Below, in pieces: positions 17,085 to 24,994 of a DNA stretch of 64,000 bases. The DNA is taken from contig JAFBIW010000010.1 in NCBI GenBank assembly GCA_021531865.1, positions 1 to 64,000 on the forward strand, in the 5' to 3' direction. The DNA is from Butyricicoccus pullicaecorum (GTDB lineage Bacteria; Bacillota; Clostridia; Oscillospirales; Butyricicoccaceae). Both the position numbers and the translations under genes were made by a program. Under the pieces are notes generated by a model. That model was not told the origin of the DNA. It searched no databases and worked only from the letters and a program-made list of their open reading frames with translations. Every line of letters begins with the position of its first letter. Position 1 is the stretch's first letter.

Positions 17085-17966
17085 TCAAATCGCACCTCCC
17101 GCCCGGATGACGGCGGCGCGGAACGCCCGCCGTGTCAGTTCTTCGATGAGCTGGAGCCGGAATTCCCGGCTGGCGCGCCAGCTCGAACGCGGGTTGACCT
17201 CGTCGAGCACGGCGTGCGCGATTTCGTCGGCCAGCGCGGTCGAGACCGGTTTTCCGACCGCCGCCGCTTCGGCCTGCGGGCAGCGGATGGGCGTGGGCGC
17301 GGCCACACCGTAGGCCAGCCGGAGCGCACGCACCGTGCGCTTGTCGTCCGACAGGCGCACCATGACCGCGCAGCCCAGCGTCGCGATTTCCATTGCGGCG
17401 CGCTTGCCGTATTTGACCGTTTCGCCCGCGAAGCCCGCGTAGTCCTCGGGTAAAATGCGGATTTCGGTCAGCAGCTCGTCCCGCCGCCGCACGGTGCGGC
17501 CTGGGCCGGTGTAAAAGGCGGTGATGGGCACGGTGCGCGTGCCGTCCGCGCTGCGCAGCACGAGCTGGGCGTTCAGCGCGCACAGGCTGGGGGCGGAGTC
17601 GGCGCTCGTCGCGCCGTTGACCAGATTGCCGCCGACCGTGCCCGCTTCCCGGGTCTGCGGCCCGCCGACCCGACTGACCGCCTCGCCCAGAAACGGAAGG
17701 CAGGTTTGAATGATGGGATCGGCCGCAAGCACGGCGAAGGGGGTGGCCGGGCCGATGACGATCGTGCCGTCGGGCGTGCGGCGCACGCCGGTCAGCTCGG
17801 GCAGGCCGTGGATCGAGACGAGATGGGCGTCCGGCAGCTTGCCTTCCCGGATTCGGATGAGCACGTCGGTGCCGCCCGCAATCAGGACGGCGTCCGGGTC
17901 TTCCCGCAGCAGGCGGACGGCGTCGGCCGCGTCGGAAGCGGCGGTAAAGCGCTGGATGTCAAACAT
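17085..17966 (-). CDS. Xanthine dehydrogenase, FAD-binding subunit (first set)
   Basis: A 293-aa protein of the molybdopterin dehydrogenase FAD-binding family. The FAD pyrophosphate motifs LIAGGTDVLIRIREG (near residue 30) and AGTVGGNLVNGATSADSAP (near residue 105) are intact. The C-terminal third matches the CO dehydrogenase flavoprotein C-domain. It hands electrons to NAD+ or another acceptor. ATG 17966 (MFDIQRF) overlaps the end of the Mo subunit by 8 bp, indicating coupling. Confidence 0.93.
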   Translation of the reverse strand: MFDIQRFTAASDAADAVRLLREDPDAVLIAGGTDVLIRIREGKLPDAHLVSIHGLPELTGVRRTPDGTIVIGPATPFAVLAADPIIQTCLPFLGEAVSRVGGPQTREAGTVGGNLVNGATSADSAPSLCALNAQLVLRSADGTRTVPITAFYTGPGRTVRRRDELLTEIRILPEDYAGFAGETVKYGKRAAMEIATLGCAVMVRLSDDKRTVRALRLAYGVAAPTPIRCPQAEAAAVGKPVSTALADEIAHAVLDEVNPRSSWRASREFRLQLIEELTRRAFRAAVIRAGGAI

Positions 17967-20262
17967 GGGATGCACCTCCTAACAGACCGGCCGCGCGGAA
18001 GTGTTCGATCAGCTTCTGCGGCGTGAGCGGCAGGGAATGGACGGCGACGCCGGTCGCGTTGAGCAGGGCGTTGCGGATGGCGGGTGCGACCGGGATGGCG
18101 GGCGGCTCGCCCAGCGCCTTGTTGCCGTAGGGCGCGGTCGGGTCGTCGGTCTCGATGAAGATCGTCTCGAGCCGGGGCGTGTCGGGCGCGGTCGGCAGCT
18201 TGTAGTCGAGCAGGTTGGCGTTGAGCGGGCGGCAGTTCTCATCGAACAGCAGCTCCTCGCTCAGCGCGTAGCCCAGACCCATGCTCATGCCGCCCTGCAC
18301 CTGTGCTTTGGCCAGCGCCGGGTTGATGAGCCGTCCCGAATCGTGGACGTTGATGAGACGGAGAACCTTGATGCGCCCGAGCGGGAGATCGACCTCGATC
18401 TCGGCGAAGCACGCGCCGGTCGCGAAGGTGTTGTCGGTGCAGTGGTAGCTTTCCTCGGCGGAGAGGTGGGTGCTGTCGGTCAGGCTGTAGCAGGCCTCCA
18501 TCGCCGCGTCTTCGAGCGGGAGCAGGGCCGCGCCGGTCTCATCGACGATCCGGTTTTCCCGCAGATCGAGACCGTCCGCCGGACGGTTCAGCATCCGCGC
18601 GGCGTAGTCCAGAATCTTCCGCTTCAGGCTTTCGCCTGTTTTCTTGCAGGCCATGCCGCTGACGTAGGTCTGGCGGGAGGCGTACGCGCCGGTGTCGAAG
18701 GGGGAAACATCGGTGTCCTGCGTCGAGCACAGGTCGATCCGGTCGAGGGTCACGCCCAGCGCCTCGGCGGCCATCTGGCTGAACACGGTGTCCGCACCCT
18801 GACCGATCTCGGTCGCACCCATCTGCACCGAGACCCGGCCGTCCTCGTGCAGGGTCATGCGGCAGGCGGCGGTTTCGAGCGAGATCGGGTAAACGCCGGT
18901 CTTGTAGGTAAAGAGCGCCATGCCCACGCCCCGGCGCACTGGGCCGGTCTGACCGGCGTAGGCCGCGCGTTTTTCGTCCCAGCCGATCGCCCGGCGGCCG
19001 GCTTCGATGACCTGATCGAGGGCGTAGGTGTGCATGGTGATGCCGTTGTGCGGGTCGACATAGCCGGCCTGCACGCAGTTTTTCAGGCGGAATTGCAGGG
19101 GGTCCATGCCGATCGCGTACGCGATGTCGTCGGTCAGCGCCTCGGTGACAAAGCAGCCCTGCGGGATGCCGTAGCCCCGCATCGCGCCCGCCGTCGGACG
19201 GTTGGTGTAGACCGTGTAGCTCTCGGAATCGAGCGAAACGCGGTCGCGGTAGCACTGCTTGAACACGTTGGCCGCGTTTGCGGCAATCGCGTGCGCGTGG
19301 GAGGCGTAGCCGCCCTGATTGGAGTAGGCGCGGTAGGTGCGGGCGAGCAGGGTGCCGTCCGGCAGGGCGGCGGCAGAGACGTGCCAGTCGAAGGCGTGGC
19401 GGGTGCGGGTGCAGCCTAGCACCTCCTCGCGGGTCAGCTCGATCTTGACCGGGTGACCGCCCAGCTTGGTGGTCAGCCACGCGGTCAGCGGTTCGACCAG
19501 CACATCCTGCTTGTTGCCGAAGCCGCCGCCGATGTAGGGCTTGATGACGCGCACGCGTGACCACGGGATGCCGAGCGCCTGCCCGACGACGCGGCGGACG
19601 ATGTGCGGGATCTGGGTGGAGGAGACGACGGTGATCTTCTCGTGCTCCATCCACGCGCAGGCGTGCACCAGCTCGAGGTGACAGTGCTGGACGGCCGGGA
19701 CGGCGTAGTCGGCCTCGACCGTGACCGCGCCCGGCTGTGCGGCCGCGTCGGCGAAGCTGCCATCGCCCAGATGGAAGGAGGTGTGCGCGATGACATTGCC
19801 CGGCTTTTCGTCGTGCAGGCAGGGCGCGCCCTCGGCCATGGCCTCCGCCGGGGTGGACAGGGCGGGATAGGTCTCGTATTCGGCGCGCACCAGTCCGGCG
19901 GCACGCTCGGCGGTCAGCCGGTCGCGCGCCACGACGACGGCGATTTCGTCGCCCCAGACGCGCACGCGGGCATTGAGCAGCCTGCGGTCGCAGATGTCCT
20001 GGTGGGAGGGCACGGTCGACCACGGGTGACCGGCGGTCGGGAACTGGATGTCGGGCACATCGAAGCAGGTGAAGACCGCGATGACGCCGGGCAGGGCGCG
20101 GGCTTCGCCGGTCTCGATCGACGTGACCCGCCCGTTTGCAATGGTGGAACGGACGATCTTTGCGAAATAAGCGGTTTTCGGCTCCAGATCGCCGACGTAC
20201 TGCGCCTGACCGGTGACCTTGGCGTAAGCGTCGACGCGGGGAACGGACTGACCAACTGCCAT
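17959..20262 (-). CDS. Xanthine dehydrogenase, molybdenum-binding subunit (first set)
   Basis: A 767-aa catalytic subunit. N-terminal aldehyde oxidase a/b hammerhead domain (VGQSVPRVDAYAKVTG onward), then the Mo-pterin domain with GGGFGNKQDV, AMRGYGIPQG and GATEIGQGADTV. The C-terminal NKALGEPPAIPVA holds the catalytic Glu in the classic GEPP context of xanthine dehydrogenases. With the FAD and 2Fe-2S subunits it hydroxylates hypoxanthine or xanthine. ATG 20262 has the RBS gaaaggaggag. Position downstream of guanine deaminase supports xanthine as substrate. Confidence 0.93.
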   Translation of the reverse strand: MAVGQSVPRVDAYAKVTGQAQYVGDLEPKTAYFAKIVRSTIANGRVTSIETGEARALPGVIAVFTCFDVPDIQFPTAGHPWSTVPSHQDICDRRLLNARVRVWGDEIAVVVARDRLTAERAAGLVRAEYETYPALSTPAEAMAEGAPCLHDEKPGNVIAHTSFHLGDGSFADAAAQPGAVTVEADYAVPAVQHCHLELVHACAWMEHEKITVVSSTQIPHIVRRVVGQALGIPWSRVRVIKPYIGGGFGNKQDVLVEPLTAWLTTKLGGHPVKIELTREEVLGCTRTRHAFDWHVSAAALPDGTLLARTYRAYSNQGGYASHAHAIAANAANVFKQCYRDRVSLDSESYTVYTNRPTAGAMRGYGIPQGCFVTEALTDDIAYAIGMDPLQFRLKNCVQAGYVDPHNGITMHTYALDQVIEAGRRAIGWDEKRAAYAGQTGPVRRGVGMALFTYKTGVYPISLETAACRMTLHEDGRVSVQMGATEIGQGADTVFSQMAAEALGVTLDRIDLCSTQDTDVSPFDTGAYASRQTYVSGMACKKTGESLKRKILDYAARMLNRPADGLDLRENRIVDETGAALLPLEDAAMEACYSLTDSTHLSAEESYHCTDNTFATGACFAEIEVDLPLGRIKVLRLINVHDSGRLINPALAKAQVQGGMSMGLGYALSEELLFDENCRPLNANLLDYKLPTAPDTPRLETIFIETDDPTAPYGNKALGEPPAIPVAPAIRNALLNATGVAVHSLPLTPQKLIEHFRAAGLLGGASHV

Positions 20263-20303
20263 GGGCTCTCCTCCTTTCAGCCGCTTTGATGAGCGGCGCG
20301 GAA

Positions 20304-20834
20304 TCATTCGGTTTTGGGTTCAAAATCCTTGTACATGAGGCTGGGCTGGATGCCGGTGTTGTGCTGGTATTTGCCGCTGCGGTAGGGCTCGTAATCGCCG
20401 TCAATGTCGTGGTAATAGATCTGGCAGATCTCGACGTTGGGATAGATGCGGATGGGCTGGACGCAGAAGATTTCGAGCGTCCAGTAGCCCGCGAAGCCCA
20501 CGTCGCCGAAGCCGGCGGTCACGTGGATGAACAGCCCCAGCCGTCCGGTCGAGGAACGGCCCTCGAGCATGGGGACGTAGCGGTCTGTCCTGGTGAACTC
20601 GTTCGTGCGCCCCAGATAGAGCCGTCCGGGCTCGAGCAGCAGACCCTCCTCCGGAATTTCGATCCGGCGGGCCGGGTTGGGCGTTTTCATGTCGAGCACC
20701 TCGTTTTCGTAGACGAGCAGCTCGGGCGCGAGCGAGAGATTGTAGCTGTTGGGGTTCAGACGAGCCGGGTCATACGGCTCAATGACGATTTCGCGGCCGA
20801 TGTGGCGCGCGATCTCCTTGCCGGATAGAATCAT
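20304..20834 (-). CDS. dcd: dCTP deaminase
   Basis: A 176-aa protein of the Dcd/dUTPase trimer fold. It converts dCTP to dUTP (or dUMP in bifunctional members). GRSSTGRLGLFIHVTAGFGD and GYWTLEIF contain the conserved Ser/Arg triphosphate contacts and the catalytic Glu; the C-terminal SGKYQHNTG matches the family tail. ATG 20834 has RBS gaaagga. It lies 31 bp after guaD and 41 bp before the XDH Mo subunit on the same strand, an unexpected place for a pyrimidine-nucleotide gene. Confidence 0.93.
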   Translation of the reverse strand: MILSGKEIARHIGREIVIEPYDPARLNPNSYNLSLAPELLVYENEVLDMKTPNPARRIEIPEEGLLLEPGRLYLGRTNEFTRTDRYVPMLEGRSSTGRLGLFIHVTAGFGDVGFAGYWTLEIFCVQPIRIYPNVEICQIYYHDIDGDYEPYRSGKYQHNTGIQPSLMYKDFEPKTE

Positions 20835-20865
20835 GGGAAACGGTTCCTTTCATTGGGAAAATAGT

Positions 20866-22137
20866 TCAGAAAAGCTGTGTGCCCGCCGCGTATTTATGGA
20901 CGACGGCGCGGTCCTCGGCCAGATAGACGATGCGCGCCAGCCGCTCGGCCGGGGTCAGCGGGAAGGGACAGGGCAGGGCGGCGTCATCGAGCACGACCGC
21001 GTCAAATTCGTAGCCCGGCTCGAACGCGCCCACCCTGCCGAAGAACGCGCCGCCGCCCCGGGTGGCCATCCAGAAGGCCTCGGGCAGGGTCAGCGGCTTC
21101 GCGTCCGGGTCGTTCAGCCGCCAGTGCAGCTTGGAGACCTGAATCGCGTCGGCCATTGCGCGTAGGATGGACAGGTGCGCCCCGCCCGCCACGTCCGAGC
21201 CAAGGCCGATGCGCTGGCCCTCGTTCAGTAGGACGCGGGCGGGCGCCGCGCCCGAGGACAGGTTCGTGTTGGACTGGGGACAGTGGGCGATGAACACGCC
21301 GCGTTCCCGCATCAGGGCGCGCTCGGCCTCGTCCGACCAGACGCAGTGCGCCATGACGGTCGGGCAGCCGTCGCCGCCGAACAGGCCGAAGCGGTCATAG
21401 GCGTCGCCGTAGCCCTGTGCGTCCGGGCACAGCTCTTTTACCCACGCGATTTCGCCCTGATTTTCGGACAGATGGGACTGGACGGGCAGGCCGGTCTCCC
21501 GCTGGAGGGCGCATAGGCCGCGCATCAGCTCGTCGGTGCAGCTCGGGAGAAAGCGGGGGGTCAGGATGGGTCGGCAGCGGGTGAAGTCCGAGCATGCGTC
21601 CAGCCAGCGGCGGGTGTCGCGCAGGGACTGTGCGGCCGAAGGCTCGCACAGGTCGTCCGTGCCGTTGCGATCCATGTTGACCTTGCCCACCCGGGTGACG
21701 AGGCCGGTCTGCTCGAGCAGCGCCATGAGGGTCAGGGTAGCGGGCACGTGCAGGGTGCCGAACAGGACGGCGCGGGTGGTCGCGCTCCGGCGCAGATCGT
21801 CCGCGAACAGCGTGTAGGCCGCGCGGGCGTAGTCCTGGTCGGCGTAGCGCGCCTCCTGCGGGAAGGCCTGCCGGTCGAGCCAGTCGAGCAGCTCCATGTC
21901 CATGCCCAGCGCGCGGAAGGCGTACTGGGGCGCGTGGGCATGCAGGTCGGTCAGGCCGGGGATGACGAGCCTTCCGGTGCAGTCGTGCACGGGAATGGCC
22001 GCGTACCGGTTGGGCAGGGCGTCGAACACGCCCGCGCACAGGCCGTCCTCGCAGACGGCATAGGCGTTTGGCCGGATCGTGAGCGTTTGGGGCGTTTCAC
22101 TGAAAATGATGTCGCCCTTGATTGCAAAGATGCGCAT
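20866..22137 (-). CDS. guaD: Guanine deaminase
   Basis: A 423-aa zinc amidohydrolase converting guanine to xanthine and ammonia. Motifs: PGLTDLHAHAPQY (metal His pair), the family-specific QSHLSENQGEIAWVKELCP, VMAHCVW, HCPQSNTNLSSG, and GLGSDVAGG with the metal Asp. ATG 22137 (MRIFAIKGD) has aaggagg upstream; the frame is open a little further 5' into the riboswitch terminator. First gene of the operon guaD-dcd-XDH, controlled by a guanine-class riboswitch, which fits its substrate. Confidence 0.94.
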   Translation of the reverse strand: MRIFAIKGDIIFSETPQTLTIRPNAYAVCEDGLCAGVFDALPNRYAAIPVHDCTGRLVIPGLTDLHAHAPQYAFRALGMDMELLDWLDRQAFPQEARYADQDYARAAYTLFADDLRRSATTRAVLFGTLHVPATLTLMALLEQTGLVTRVGKVNMDRNGTDDLCEPSAAQSLRDTRRWLDACSDFTRCRPILTPRFLPSCTDELMRGLCALQRETGLPVQSHLSENQGEIAWVKELCPDAQGYGDAYDRFGLFGGDGCPTVMAHCVWSDEAERALMRERGVFIAHCPQSNTNLSSGAAPARVLLNEGQRIGLGSDVAGGAHLSILRAMADAIQVSKLHWRLNDPDAKPLTLPEAFWMATRGGGAFFGRVGAFEPGYEFDAVVLDDAALPCPFPLTPAERLARIVYLAEDRAVVHKYAAGTQLF

Positions 22138-22186
22138 TTGAGGTTCCTCCTTGGTGGTGACGGCGCGCGGAGGACGACGGGAAAAT

Positions 22187-22293
22187 AAAAAAACCAACCG
22201 TGGAAACCGTAGTCCTCAAGCGTGGGAGGACTTATAGTCAACTGTTTCCGGCAGTTGGTAGAGACGCTCATCCGATCATGAGCATATATAAGT
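22187..22293 (-). promoter_or_regulatory. Guanine-class purine riboswitch with overlapping terminator (predicted ON switch)
   Basis: Aptamer 22230-22293 on the minus strand: P1 ACTTATA / TATAAGT, P2 GCTCAT / ATGAGC with L2 GATCGG, J2/3 containing TCTCTACC, P3 CAACTG / CAGTTG with L3 CCGGAAA, and J3/1 GACTAT. The C in GACTAT is the specificity base that pairs with guanine (U in adenine switches). Downstream, CCAACCGTGGAAAC on the plus strand (22194-22207) can pair with gtttccggcagttgg (22244-22258), which includes the 5' strand of P3. An inner stem agtcctc / gaggact (22211-22217, 22226-22232) invades P1, and seven T follow (22187-22193). Aptamer and terminator are therefore mutually exclusive, so ligand should turn expression on. 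Confidence 0.93.
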
Positions 22294-22309
22294 CTTTGTG
22301 TACTTCTTT

Positions 22310-22338
22310 ATTATAGACGATTCGCCAGCCCTTGTCAA
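22310..22338 (-). promoter_or_regulatory. Consensus sigma-A promoter of the guaD operon
   Basis: Minus strand: perfect TTGACA (22333-22338), 17-bp spacer, perfect TATAAT (22310-22315), ending 16 bp before the riboswitch aptamer. Confidence 0.92.
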
Positions 22339-22400
22339 TCGGCGCGTGAGCGGGTACAATAGAAAGAGAATGTCGTTTACCGAAAAAGGAGGTACCGATC

Positions 22401-22505
22401 ATGACGAAAAAACTCAGAATTCTTTGCTATACGCTCATCCTCATGTTCACCTTTGTGTCGTTCGTGCTCACGCTGAACGAGATCGATGAGGAAGAGGACG
22501 CATGA
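22401..22505 (+). CDS. Single-span mini membrane protein, 34 aa
   Basis: A strong RBS (aaaaaggaggt) precedes ATG 22401. The product is a basic start (MTKKLRIL), one hydrophobic helix (about residues 7-24) and an acidic tail ending EIDEEEDA. Its stop overlaps the start of the next gene (ATGA), so the pair is coupled. The family is not recognised; the basic-helix-acidic layout indicates an inner-membrane micropeptide with cytoplasmic N-terminus or the reverse. Confidence 0.7.
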   Translation: MTKKLRILCYTLILMFTFVSFVLTLNEIDEEEDA

Positions 22506-23176
22506 TGCAGGAAAAATTTGAGGTGCTGGCGCTGACCGACGTCAGCCCGTTTTACACCGAGCCGGACGGCGCGGGCGGATTTCTGGCGCACAAGACGCTC
22601 AGCGCGTTCAAGCCGGTTTCGACCGGCCGGGTGCAGGAGGGTCTGTTCGAGCTGGCCGCGCGGCTCCCGGCCGACCGGGTGCACCTGTACGCCCACGCGC
22701 TCCCGGCGGACGCGATCGTCCGGGCGTGGGTGACGCGCGACCGGGGCACGCTGACGCTCGTGAGCCTGCCCGAACCGGCGGACGACTCCGACCTGCGCGC
22801 CCTGCTCGCACAGCAGACCGGCGAAACCGGCTTTGACGACCCGGCGCTCGGCCGGTTCGTTTTGGACCGCATGGCCTGCGTCTACCGGGCGCAGGCCGAA
22901 TGGCTGGGGCGGCCGGTCACGCTCGAGGTCGAGAACGCGGAGGAGGACGGGCCGCGCGATACCCTGCGCGCCTGCCTGCGGGACGCGGCGGTCTGGGACG
23001 AGCGTCTGCGGGAAACGATGGCGGCCTGCGGCCTGACGGACGCCGCGCTGGACAGCGTCGCGGTTGACGAGGCGGGCGCGCTGATCTTCTGGCTGACGGC
23101 GGGCGAAAAGATCGTCAGCGTGACCGCCGACCCGGCGGGCGGTGAGCCTGACGTTTCGGTCATCGACCTGCCCTGA
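22502..23176 (+). CDS. Hypothetical protein, 224 aa
   Basis: A soluble, acidic protein not recognised by me. It begins MMQEKFEVLALTDVSPFYTE and ends with a beta-rich segment, EKIVSVTADPAGGEPDVSVIDLP. No signal peptide, membrane helix or catalytic motif is visible. It overlaps the 34-aa membrane peptide by four bases and is followed by a terminator, so the two form a small operon. Composition matches the window, giving no sign of recent transfer. Confidence 0.7.
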   Translation: MMQEKFEVLALTDVSPFYTEPDGAGGFLAHKTLSAFKPVSTGRVQEGLFELAARLPADRVHLYAHALPADAIVRAWVTRDRGTLTLVSLPEPADDSDLRALLAQQTGETGFDDPALGRFVLDRMACVYRAQAEWLGRPVTLEVENAEEDGPRDTLRACLRDAAVWDERLRETMAACGLTDAALDSVAVDEAGALIFWLTAGEKIVSVTADPAGGEPDVSVIDLP

Positions 23177-23183
23177 CAGGCAG

Positions 23184-23216
23184 AAAAAAACCACGGCGGC
23201 AAGCCGTGGTTTTTTG
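23184..23216. terminator. Bidirectional terminator
   Basis: Stem aaaaaccacggc / gccgtggttttt with a short loop, serving the 224-aa gene and the convergent NSS transporter gene. Confidence 0.92.
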
Positions 23217-23228
23217 TCTGCACATTTG

Positions 23229-24608
23229 TTACACCGAAACGACGCCCATAAACTTGAGGATCTCGGTGGCGAGGATCATGACCAGCATGATCGGTGCGAT
23301 CCAGCGGATCATGATGACGAACAGCTTCTTGCGGCGGAAGGTGCCCGAGGACTCGACCTCGTCGATGACGACCTTGGGGCCGACAATGTGACCGACCAGC
23401 ACGCAGGTCAGGAAGGCGACGATCGGCATCATGATCGAGTTCGAGATGAAGTCGAAGAAGTCGAGGAAGGCCATGCCGAGGGGCTGGATGGCAGCGAAGG
23501 CCTCGCTGTAGCCCAGACAGGACGGGATGCCCAGCAGCAGGACGAAGACGGTGACCGCGATGACCGCGGCGCGGCGGGACAGATGCGCCTTGTCCACGAC
23601 GATCGAGGTGATGGTCTCCATCAGGGAGATCGAGGAGGTCAGCGCGGCCAGCAGCACGAGCACGAAGAAGACCGTGCCGATGACGTTGCCGAAGGCCATG
23701 GACTCAAAGACCTTGGGCAGCACGCCGAACATCAGGCCGGCGCCCGCGCTTTCCTTGACGAGCGTGGTGTCGCCGCCCGAGAAGGCGACCATAGCCGGAA
23801 TGATCATCAGACCGGCCAGCAGCGCGATGCCGGTGTCGAAGACCTCGATCTGGGTGACCGAGTGCTCGAGCATGTTGTCCTTCTGCATATAGGAGCCGTA
23901 GGTGATCATGATGCCCATCGCCAGCGACATCGAATAGAACATCTGACCCATCGCGCCCAGCACGGTGAAGATCGAGAAATCCGACCAGCGGGGCAGCAGA
24001 TAGAACTTCAGGCCGTCGATCGCGCCCGGGATGGTCAGCGAATAGCAGGCGACGATGGCCGAAAGAATGACCAGAACGGGCATCATGACGCGGCTGACCT
24101 TTTCGACGCCCTGCTGGACGCCGCATAGAACGATGACCGTGTTGATCAGCACGAAGATGACGAACCAGGTCACCGGATTGCCCGCGAGGCCGGGCGCCTG
24201 CACGCCGATGAAGCTGCCGAAGAAGGCGTCCGATGCGGTCTCCAGACCGTTGCCCGTCAGGAATTCGATCAGATACTTGGTGACCCAGCCGCCGATGACG
24301 CAGTAATACGGCGTGATGATGACCGGCACGGCGGCTGCCAGCCAGCCGAGGAAGCCGAAGCGTTTGTCAAGCTGCTTGTAGGCGCCGATGCAGGAAAGCT
24401 GTGTGCGGCGGCCAATCGCGACCTCGGCGATCATCAGCGTAAAGCCGAAGGTGACCGCCAGAATGATATAGACCAGCAGGAAGGTGCCGCCGCCGTACTT
24501 TGCCGCCAGATACGGGAAGCGCCACAGGTTGCCCAGTCCGACAGCCGAGCCCGACGCCGCCAGGACGAAGCCGATGCGGCTGGTGAAGCTGCTGCGTTGT
24601 TTGTTCAT
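23229..24608 (-). CDS. Sodium-dependent transporter, NSS/SNF family
   Basis: A 459-aa polytopic protein of the LeuT-like neurotransmitter:sodium symporter family. The N-terminal RIGFVLAASGSAVGLGNLWRFPY is the unwound TM1 region that binds Na+ and substrate, and the typical 11-12 membrane segments follow. Substrates are usually amino acids; the specific one is not readable. I chose ATG 24608 (MNKQRSSFTSR), as homologues begin there; ATG 24629 in frame is an alternative. It is a single-gene transcript. Confidence 0.9.
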   Translation of the reverse strand: MNKQRSSFTSRIGFVLAASGSAVGLGNLWRFPYLAAKYGGGTFLLVYIILAVTFGFTLMIAEVAIGRRTQLSCIGAYKQLDKRFGFLGWLAAAVPVIITPYYCVIGGWVTKYLIEFLTGNGLETASDAFFGSFIGVQAPGLAGNPVTWFVIFVLINTVIVLCGVQQGVEKVSRVMMPVLVILSAIVACYSLTIPGAIDGLKFYLLPRWSDFSIFTVLGAMGQMFYSMSLAMGIMITYGSYMQKDNMLEHSVTQIEVFDTGIALLAGLMIIPAMVAFSGGDTTLVKESAGAGLMFGVLPKVFESMAFGNVIGTVFFVLVLLAALTSSISLMETITSIVVDKAHLSRRAAVIAVTVFVLLLGIPSCLGYSEAFAAIQPLGMAFLDFFDFISNSIMMPIVAFLTCVLVGHIVGPKVVIDEVESSGTFRRKKLFVIMIRWIAPIMLVMILATEILKFMGVVSV

Positions 24609-24653
24609 TTCCAGAATACCCCCATTCAAAATCTCTTCTGCTCGAATGGTACT

Positions 24654-24682
24654 ATTATTCCATATTTTTTTTTGAAATTCAA
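24654..24682 (-). promoter_or_regulatory. Putative promoter of the NSS transporter
   Basis: Minus strand TTGAAT (24677-24682), 17-bp spacer, AATAAT (24654-24659). Moderate match. Confidence 0.4.
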
Positions 24683-24778
24683 TCTATTTTCCGAAAAAAA
24701 TTCAAAAAAGAGGGGATGCTTTTTGGATTTGCTGTTTTAAAGCGATGATATATTAGCAAAATGAAGCAATCAAAGACC

Positions 24779-24807
24779 TTGACAGAAGGGGCGCGCGGGC
24801 GTATAAT
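24779..24807 (+). promoter_or_regulatory. Consensus sigma-A promoter of the queuosine-related operon
   Basis: Perfect TTGACA (24779-24784), 17-bp spacer, perfect TATAAT (24802-24807), 23 bases before the preQ1 aptamer. Confidence 0.92.
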
Positions 24808-24829
24808 AACTCCCGTTCACAACCGAATC

Positions 24830-24869
24830 AGACAGTTCGTAACCATCCTGTCTTTAAACAAAACTAGGA
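24830..24869 (+). promoter_or_regulatory. preQ1-I riboswitch aptamer
   Basis: P1 is AGACAG / CTGTCT (24830-24835 and 24848-24853), with loop TTCGTAACCATC and the A-rich tail TTAAACAAAACTAGG. The layout, the GTAACC loop and the AACAAAAC tail resemble the Thermoanaerobacter tengcongensis preQ1-I aptamer, in which the tail forms an H-type pseudoknot with the loop. It sits between a consensus promoter and genes for a radical SAM protein and a queuosine-precursor transporter, the expected targets. Confidence 0.82.
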
Positions 24870-24870
24870 C

Positions 24871-24977
24871 GCCCATGCGCCGCACGCTCGTGCGGAGGTC
24901 ATGGATTTTTTTGCTGTGCGCACCGCGTGCGGCAAAAAGGGGATGGTGCGCTCTCGAAACGGAGAACGCACTTTTTT
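24871..24977 (+). terminator. Expression platform: two terminator-type hairpins after the preQ1 aptamer
   Basis: First hairpin: CCATG / CATGG around CCGCACG / CGTGCGG (about 24873-24902), followed by T7 at 24904-24910. Second: gtgcg-c-tctc / gaga-a-cgcac (24946-24971), followed by T6 and then the RBS. Either could stop transcription when ligand is bound. A wobble-rich stem (ttgctgtgcgc / gcgtgcggcaa) lies between them. Confidence 0.7.
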
Positions 24978-24994
24978 ATTTTGGAGGAAACGCT

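Noticed and set aside
18001-20404. Long open frames on both strands overlapping the first XDH Mo subunit
   Set aside because: They lack RBS and recognisable motifs, while the Mo-subunit frame shows every family motif.
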